Below, piece after piece: positions 57,775 to 64,000 of a DNA stretch of 64,000 nt. This stretch comes from Neopestalotiopsis rosae (taxonomy: Eukaryota; Ascomycota; Sordariomycetes; Amphisphaeriales; Sporocadaceae). Every line of letters starts with the position of its first letter. Positions within the stretch are counted from its first letter, which is position 1. The notes beneath the pieces are model-generated. The model did no database searches. It saw only the letters and a list, made by a program, of their open reading frames with translations, and had not been told where the DNA came from. Where the stretch lies: the NCBI GenBank assembly GCA_023078685.1, contig JALGAS010000011.1, forward strand, positions 930,001 to 994,000. The letters are read 5' to 3'. A program made the translations under genes and the position numbers.

Positions 57775-59272
57775 TCGCCTCTCTATTATAAACGGGAATT
57801 ATTAGAAAGACTATATAAAACATTAGAGAGATTATATTTAACCTATTTCGGAAGGCCCCCTATAAAGTGCTATTTAATAATATAACCGAAATATTAGTAA
57901 TATATTAGAAAATACCGCAGATATATTAAATTTATTAAGGTTACGCTAATACCCTATATTTTTATCCCCGAATTAAAGCTAAAAATAGCTATTAATAGCG
58001 TTATATATGAATTAATCGAGAATCGCGTCTTTACCACCTTTATAAAAGCTAAAAATGCTTTATTTAGCGTTTATTAAAATAACGGTAATGCTACGCGTCG
58101 GCGAAAGGCAATTAATTATAATAAAATAATTAGCCAGCTAATAGCCTTTATTTATTATTATTAAAAAAAAGGAAAGCGCCTATTTACCGGTTTAAAGGGA
58201 AAAAAAGGGAAAAAGCGCTTCCGGTCCTCTACTTTTATTAATTATAGGTGGAAAATTAAGCTTGCCCTAATTACCGCCGATTAATTATAGCGTTATTTTT
58301 TTATTAAAGGCAAAAATAATAGCTAATTAAAAATATTTATAATTATTTTATCGATAATATTTACGCCGCCGCTTAAATAACGCTAAACCGAGCGCGATTT
58401 ATCGAAAAGCATAAAAAGCGAATTATAAAATTTAACGAAAAATTTTTATTTTTAGCGTCCGCTATTTACGCCTAGCTTTACGGTAAAAACCCTCGTTACG
58501 TTATAATTAATTTAAATATATAAAATATAATTAACGCAGCTAAAACGGCGGCTTTCGGCGACTAAACCGCAACCTAAATATTTTTTTAAACGCTTATATC
58601 GCTAAAAAAAGAGGAGGAGCTCTAATATATTATTTATAAACATAATAATTTTCCCGACGGCCGAATCGATTATATATTTTAAACGTATAAATAATGCGTA
58701 AATTTATAGTAAAAAAACCCCGAATTCTTATTAATTAATAATATTTATAAGGTTAATAAATTTAATATGCTATTATGCTTTATTTTAAGGCTATTCCCTT
58801 TTAATATTATTTTCCCGGTTATTTAAGCATTAATTAGCGGAGAAAAAAAAGAATTATTTGCGTAAATTTTAATTTAGCTACGCAATTATAGCTAAATTTA
58901 TAATAAAATTATAGCAGCCGAAAAAAAGGCTAATTTTAACCGAATTAATTAGGTTTATAAGCCGTTTATAATAATAAATAATTTTAATAAAGCATTTAAA
59001 CGCGCTATTAGGGCTATTTACCCTAATACCGTAAAATAATAGCTTTACGTATAGCATATTTTTAAAAACGCGGTTTATAATATTAAAAAAAAATAATGCG
59101 GTATATTTAAAGGTATTTAATTCGGTAATTTTAATAATAGCGCTAATAATAATAATCCTAGCGAAAAAACCGACGACGATAGCAATTAGGCAGTAATTAT
59201 AAATAATTTTACCGAACCCGATTTTACGACCGAACCGAATATTAATTAAAATAATTATTTAAACGAAAATAT
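57775..59272 (+). mobile_element. RIP-degraded transposon relic, probably Mutator-like (MULE)
   Basis: A 1.5 kb AT-rich block in which TA is very frequent while CA and TG are rare and CG persists. This is the pattern expected from repeat-induced point mutation, which prefers CpA. No long frame survives. Reading past stop codons on the plus strand around 58985-59120 gives AFKRAIRAIYPNTV, then LYV.HIFKNAVYNIKKK, which resembles the YPN..QQLCIWHI.KN region of fungal MULE transposases. Upstream there are faint FAR1-like signals (YGKNPRYVI is one readable string). Element ends are not defined. The right edge abuts the LTR at 59273. Confidence 0.6.
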
Positions 59273-59784
59273 TGTAACGACTATACTACGGGTTTCTAGA
59301 ATAAACCTGAGTATAAGAGGTGTTGGGGGTTTATGCTAACAGGGAACGCTAGCCAAGATACTGAACTGAGCAATGAGTAACTGAAGATGGTGGTCCTGAA
59401 ATGATTCACAAGTGTAGTCGTCAAAGCGTATTGAATGCTTCACCTATGGGTAAGATAGATGCTTAGATTGATCACTGAGGTAATGACTGTCTATGTAACC
59501 GTAGGAAATCCCTCCCTAATATATCCATTCATTCCCTCACTGATGTTTGCTTGGATCATACCAACAAGTATGATCCCCTTTGTTCTTGGATCTTATGGAT
59601 CACAATGATCCTTGTGATCCATGCCAATGGATCATTGCCAAGGCCATGATCCTGTCAACACTTGTTGACAGCTGGCGGGGGTGGCTGGGTCTTTTGGCCA
59701 GGGCCGTGGTCACTGCCCCGCAGCATACCTTCTTAAGCGCCAACACAGTTGTTTGTCCTTCTGCAAGGGTGCATGTTCGTAACA
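59273..59784 (-). repeat. 3' LTR of the Ty3/gypsy element
   Basis: A 512-bp block. On the plus strand it begins TGTAACGA and ends TTCGTAACA, so on the element's strand it starts TGTTACGA and ends TCGTTACA, the expected TG...CA inverted ends. Immediately upstream on the element's strand is a purine-rich GGAGAAGGGAGCTGA, a good polypurine tract. A run of four inverted repeats lies at 59553-59671. The left flank AATAT is a candidate target-site duplication; the other LTR is outside the window. Confidence 0.72.
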
Positions 59785-59802
59785 TCAGCTCCCTTCTCCA
59801 TG
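59785..59802 (-). other. Polypurine tract candidate
   Basis: On the minus strand ATGGAGAAGGGAGCTGA directly precedes the LTR start. This is the expected position of the plus-strand DNA synthesis primer in a gypsy element. Confidence 0.55.
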
Positions 59803-59911
59803 TCTTTTGTCCTCGAAAGACTTAGGCCGCATAAGTAGGTCGCGTCCCCATCTGTGCCGTGTCCCTTAAGTTCCCTTCCATATCCTTCCCTTCTTGCTTT
59901 CCTTGTGATGG

Positions 59912-60532
59912 GTGCTCATCATGTCAGATCCTTCAGTCCCTGCTCGTAAAACACTCGAGCGCTTAAACCTTTTGGAATTTGTGAAAAAGAACGGTCGTGC
60001 TGCCGATATGCCTTGCACGCCTTGCTGGAAAAATAAGACGACTTGCGTCATGTCGGAGGAAAGGTCGAATCGATGTCTGGAGTGCATCCGTCATCCGACT
60101 CGGAAGTGCGATGGTGTTCTGGTAGCGTCTTCTCTCCGAAAGGTGTTGGATCAGCAACAGAAGTTGGAGAAGGAGGAAGAGGAAGCTAGTGATGATCTGC
60201 TGGCTCTTCACGAGAAGATGGCAGAACTTCAGTCTTCTTTAGCCGCTGCTGCTGGTCGGTTATCTCGTATCCGAAAGATCCGTGCTCGTGCGAAGGCGAA
60301 GGGGTCCGAGTTGTTCCAGCGAGGAATGGAGGAGCTGGACAAGGAGGATGGTCTGTTGCCTGCCTTGGATAGCCACGAGCACTTCGTGGTGGAGGACCTT
60401 CAGTCTATGGGGGTTTCTAACGAGGTGGATTGGTCTTCACTTGGTTTCGGAAGTGATTTTGTAGATCTTGGTCCTCTTGTTGAGACCGGAGATACTGGTC
60501 AAGAGCGGCGCAGCCCTCAACATGCTTCCTAG
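59912..60532 (+). CDS. Antisense ORF inside the gypsy element: Cys-rich, coiled-coil protein
   Basis: An open frame of 206 aa on the strand opposite to pol; starting at MSDPSVP (59921) gives 203 aa. Six Cys are arranged CTPCWKNKTTC...CLECIRHPTRKC (C-x2-C-x6-C then C-x2-C-x7-C), reminiscent of a Zn2Cys6 cluster. A heptad-rich helical region follows (LRKVLDQQQKLEKEEEE, ALHEKMAELQSSLAAAAGRL), then an acidic C-terminus (EVDWSSLGFGSDFVDLGPL). Its last 116 bp overlap the 3' end of pol tail-to-tail. I recall similar proteins as frequent predicted genes in fungal genomes, consistent with carriage by retroelements. Function unknown. Confidence 0.72.
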   Translation: MLIMSDPSVPARKTLERLNLLEFVKKNGRAADMPCTPCWKNKTTCVMSEERSNRCLECIRHPTRKCDGVLVASSLRKVLDQQQKLEKEEEEASDDLLALHEKMAELQSSLAAAAGRLSRIRKIRARAKAKGSELFQRGMEELDKEDGLLPALDSHEHFVVEDLQSMGVSNEVDWSSLGFGSDFVDLGPLVETGDTGQERRSPQHAS

Positions 60533-63500
60533 GTTCCCAAGTGTTTTCCTCAGGTGGGTAGTCTTTCCATTTAACGTGGAATTGGTATCCCCGTCCGACT
60601 TTCTTATGGTCGATGATTTCCTCAACGACGTATTCTTGCTGATCGGGTTCTGTTTCTAGCGTTTCGTCGACTTTAGCGTTCTTTGGTGCTGGCTCTAGCA
60701 ATGAGATATGGAAGGTTCGGTGGTTTCTCATAGTTTTTGGTAACTTGAGACGGTAATTGACATCCGAGATCTTCTTCTCGATTATGAATGCTCCGAGTTT
60801 CTTGAAGTCGAGTTTGTCGCTTGGTCGCTTGGTTTTGATGTTCTTGCGTAGAAGGTAGACTTTGTCTCCCTCCGCAAAGATTGGTCCCTCAATCTTCTTC
60901 CTATCATGTCTTTCTTTGGTCTTGCTTTGGGCCATGATAAGGTCTTTCTGGAGTTGTGCTTGCAGGTGTTTGAGCTGGTCTACACGCTGAATGGCGTGTG
61001 GTGCAAGTCCTTTTCCTCTGATTGGTTCTTTGGTGATGTCGGGTTCGAAGCCGTAATTGGCGTAGAACGGTGACATTCCGGTGGGTTCTCGTACTGCACT
61101 GTTGTATGCAAACTCCGCAAGTGGCAATAGTGTGACCCAATTGTCTTGCTGATGATTGACATAGCATCTGAGGTATTCTTCGAGTACTTGGTTGGCTCGT
61201 TCTGTTTGTCCATCGGTTTGTGGGTGAAAGGCGGTGGATAACTTGTGATTGCATCCTAACTGACTGATGAGTGATTTCCAGAAATTCGATGTGAATAGCT
61301 TGTCTCGATCGGAGATGATTTCGTCTGGTAATCCGTGTCTGCTGGCGATCGTCCGTAGGAAGGTGTATGCCAATTCTTCTGCGTTACTTGCTTCCTTGTA
61401 TGGGAGGAAGTATGCGTACTTCGTGAGTCGTTCGGTGAATACTAGGATGCTATCGTAGAATACTCCAGTTAAGGGTTCCCTTGATAGTGGTAGCTTCACG
61501 ATGAAGTCTAGAGCGATAGATTTCCATGCTCTGTCTGGTGGCGGTATGGGTTGCAACTGTCCATATTGCTTGTGTCGTGCTGATTTTGCCTTATTGCATA
61601 AATCGCATTCCTTGATGATGTTGCTGACGTGTTTCCGCAGCTGTGGGTAATCGAAGTGTTGTTGGATTCGCTTGGTTGTCTTGAACACTCCTTGGTGTCC
61701 ACTAGTCGGTGACTCGTGGTAATCTTTGATTAGCTCTTGGAGTAGTGGTTCCTTGATTTTGATCTTCCCGTTATAGTGCTGTTGGCTGGGATCGTGTCTC
61801 CCTACTAGGTTGTCATCTGGATCTGGGCACTTAGTCATGCGTTCCGTCCAGCTGTTATGGTTGGTTATGCTCATGGTTGCATAGAGATTCATGGTCGGGA
61901 CCAGTTTCCCGTTTTCTTCCATGGTAAAAAGGGTGTGTGCCTCCTTGGGCGTATCCTGATAATGATCTGGTCGTCGGCTGAGCGCATCGGCTCTTCCGTT
62001 TTCAGTTCCTCTTCGATAGCTGATTTCGAAGTTGAAGTCTGCCAAGAACTCTGCCCATCTGATTTGTCGCTTGTTGAGTTCTTTGCTGGTTGTGAACGAG
62101 GCGAGGTTCTTGTGATCGGTGTAGACTTGGACCTTGTAGTTGGTTCCACTAAGATAGTGTCTCCATTCCTTGAAGGCTTCGATAATTGCCATTAGTTCCT
62201 TGTCATGGATCTGGTAGTTGAGTTGTTCCTTGGTGAACTTCTTGCTGTAGAAGGCGACAGGGTGTGGTTTCCCATTGTCGTCCTTTTGTGTGAGCTGTCC
62301 ACCCATGGCGTAGTCCGAGGCATCTGTCTCGACTTCGAACTCCCGTTCTGGGTCTGCCATGCGCATTACTGGTTCATCCGTAATGGCTTCCTTGATTTGT
62401 TCGAACGTTTCTTGTTCCTTGGTTGTCCAAATGAAGGGTACATCCTTTTTCGTCAGGTGCGTGAGAGGTGCGGCTATGCCTCCGAGGTTCCTGATGAACA
62501 TTCGGTAGAAGTTTACGAGTCCTAAGAAGGATCTGACTTCTGTTACCGTTTTCGGGGTAGGCCAGTCTCTTACTGCTGCAATCTTGGATGGTTCCATTTT
62601 GACTTCTCCGGGGGATACGACGTATCCTACGAAGGTGACTTCTTTCTTATGGAATTCGCTTTTCTCGGGGTTGACTAGCAGGTTCGCGTCCTGCAGTTTC
62701 TGTAACACTATTTTGACATGTTGCTTGTGTTCTTCGAGGTCTTTGGAGTAGATGAGTATATCATCGAGATATACTACTACGAACTTGTCGAGGTATTCCC
62801 GAAGGACATCGTTGATCATGTTTTGAAAACTTGCTGGTGCGTTGGTTAGGCCGAAAGGCATAACCTTGTATTCGAAATGTCCGTATTTGCAACGGAATGC
62901 GGTCTTCCATTCTTCTCCTTCCTTAATTCTGATCAATCCGTACGCATTGGGCAAGTCTAGGGCCGTAAACCACTTGGCTCCGTGCAACTTGTCGCGTAGG
63001 TCCTTGATCAAAGGAAGGGGTATCGGTTCTTGATCGTGATATCGTTAAGCTTGCGATAGTCGATGCAAGGTCTCCATTTGGGTTTCCCGTCTTTGCTTTT
63101 CTTGGGTACGAAAAGTATAGGGTATCCTGCTGGTGAGGTGGATTCTGTAATCCATCCTTTCTGGGTCATGTCGTTGAGGTATTCTTTCAACGCTTCCTCA
63201 TGCTGAGGTTTTACTGGGTATGTCGGCATGAAATGGGGTTCCTTTCCTTCCTGGAGGGGTATTTCATGGTCGTATCTTGTGTGCTTTGGTAATCCTGTTT
63301 TCAGCACTCCGCTGAACAGGTCGCTGAACTCTTGGTACTCTTCGGGTACTACAGTGTCGAGTTTCGGCTTGACATGCTTGGTCATAAGGTAAAATCCAAG
63401 TGTCTCAGGGTCGCTTGAGGGTTTGTTCTTCAAACTCTCCTCAGGGGCTGACTCTATTCCTGGTAAATCCCACTGGAATTGGCCTGTTTTCCAGTTCACT

Positions 63501-63982
63501 CGGGGACAGCTCTCCTTCAACCAGGTTATCCCTAGGACTACATCGTAGTCCGTGATTTCTGTGATGTCGCACGTGAGTTCCTCCTTATGGTCTTGGATGT
63601 AGACTTGAATATGCGCAGTCTCCATGTCAACAATTCCATCTCCATAAGATATAGGTTGTCCATCAACAGTGTTGAGTGTGTAGGGCGTCTTCTTCCATTT
63701 CCATGGTACCTTAAGTTTATTGACGATTCTTGGGGAGATAAAAATTCCTTGAGCTCCCGTGTCTACCAGGGCTCGTATTTCTTGGTTCATGATCCTGATC
63801 GGGATCGTTAGGTGATCGTGTAGCTTGGTGCCGTTGGTGGCACAGATGGACCTTTCTGTGGTGGACCGCTTTTGCCTCTTTAAAAGTGGTCCAGGTCGTT
63901 TCCCGAATCCTTGTTGATTCGTCTGTTGGCGCGTCGCTTCTCGGCGCTGGTGAGTATCCGTTGATCCCTTTGTTCTCGGGTC
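60417..63982 (-). pseudogene. Gypsy pol polyprotein with a one-base frameshift
   Basis: The upstream frame (63982-63008) has the protease (ALVDTGAQGIFIS) and the start of the reverse transcriptase (WRPCIDYRKLND). The downstream frame (63011-60417) continues with RT (VVYLDDILIYS), RNase H (ETDASDYAMGG, YTDHKNL), integrase (His2Cys2 zinc region with CDLCNKAK; DDE core with LDFIVKLPLS, IISDRDKLF, FHPQTDGQTER) and a chromodomain (VEEIIDHKKVGRGYQFHVKW, ENTWEP). The frames join around 63010 at NRYP, where a run of four C is one base short of the expected frame. Everything else is intact. The protease frame is open up to a stop at 63985, upstream of which the gag frame would be. Confidence 0.9.
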
Positions 63983-63999
63983 TCATTTCTCTTCTGGCG
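63880..63999 (-). CDS. Possible gag C-terminal tail overlapping pol
   Basis: A frame open from the window edge encodes a basic, charged 39-residue tail (RQKRNETREQRDQR...) and ends at TAA 63882-63880, overlapping the open protease frame by about 100 bp. Pol lies in the -1 frame relative to it, as in many Ty3/gypsy elements where pol is made by ribosomal frameshifting. No zinc knuckle is visible in the part present, so the assignment is tentative. Confidence 0.4.
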   Translation of the reverse strand, partial: RQKRNETREQRDQRILTSAEKRRANRRINKDSGNDLDHF

Positions 64000-64000
64000 G

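Larger units (their letters stand above)
59273..64000 (-). mobile_element. Chromodomain Ty3/gypsy retrotransposon (chromovirus), right end cut by the window
   Basis: On the minus strand in element order: gag tail and pol (protease, reverse transcriptase, RNase H, integrase, chromodomain), a short untranslated region with an antisense ORF, polypurine tract, 3' LTR. The 5' LTR and most of gag lie beyond 64000. Base composition is normal and the long frames are preserved apart from one indel. The copy is therefore young, unlike the adjacent RIP-degraded relic. Confidence 0.88.

Noticed and set aside
1..64000. CRISPR array, riboswitch, Shine-Dalgarno sites, tRNA or rRNA genes
   Set aside because: The DNA is clearly fungal nuclear; I saw no regularly spaced repeats of CRISPR type and recognised no tRNA or rRNA sequence by eye.

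Overview
The window is from a filamentous ascomycete (Pezizomycotina). Genes are interrupted by short 50-115 bp introns with GT...AG ends. Gene types include a reducing polyketide synthase, a Zn2Cys6 regulator, a PL4 rhamnogalacturonan lyase, DUF3659/LEA-like proteins, an F-box protein, and a chromodomain Ty3/gypsy element beside a RIP-degraded transposon. I cannot fix the genus; Sordariomycetes would fit. Exon coordinates were derived by hand from splice sites, reading phase and recognised family motifs.

Layout. (1) 1-10.2 kb: a reducing PKS of 2212 aa in seven exons (KS-AT-DH-MT-KR-ACP, no enoylreductase) followed by a medium-chain reductase; this may be the right edge of a metabolite cluster continuing to the left. 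(2) 11.4-34.2 kb: sparsely spaced genes for disordered or LEA-like proteins. They are two paralogues sharing a C-terminal module, a two-exon 206-aa protein, a 1010-aa disordered protein ending in DUF3659-type repeats, a 1446-aa protein with about eleven such repeats, a lipase-fold protein and a 106-aa LEA-like protein. (3) 34.7-39.5 kb: a GNAT acetyltransferase, a possible small membrane protein, an F-box protein and a secreted or anchored protein. (4) 41.4-43.3 kb: a secreted rhamnogalacturonan lyase. (5) 44.2-57.0 kb: copper amine oxidase, P450, SDR, Zn2Cys6 regulator, homogentisate-dioxygenase-like enzyme and FAD monooxygenase. (6) 57.8-64.0 kb: a RIP-degraded, probably Mutator-like relic, and next to it a young gypsy element (3' LTR, antisense ORF, frameshifted pol) running off the right edge.

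Functional reading. Region 5 looks like a pathway: an amine is oxidised to an aldehyde, P450/FAD enzymes hydroxylate the ring, a dehydrogenase adjusts oxidation level, and an extradiol dioxygenase opens a homogentisate-like ring, with a dedicated regulator. GC-rich CGG/CCG palindromes recur in the promoters of the P450, the SDR/regulator pair and (in part) the dioxygenase, which supports co-regulation. The usual homogentisate partners (fumarylacetoacetase, maleylacetoacetate isomerase) are not adjacent, so this is not the standard tyrosine/phenylalanine catabolic cluster. Region 2 may be a desiccation/stress or organelle-structure locus that grew by local duplication.
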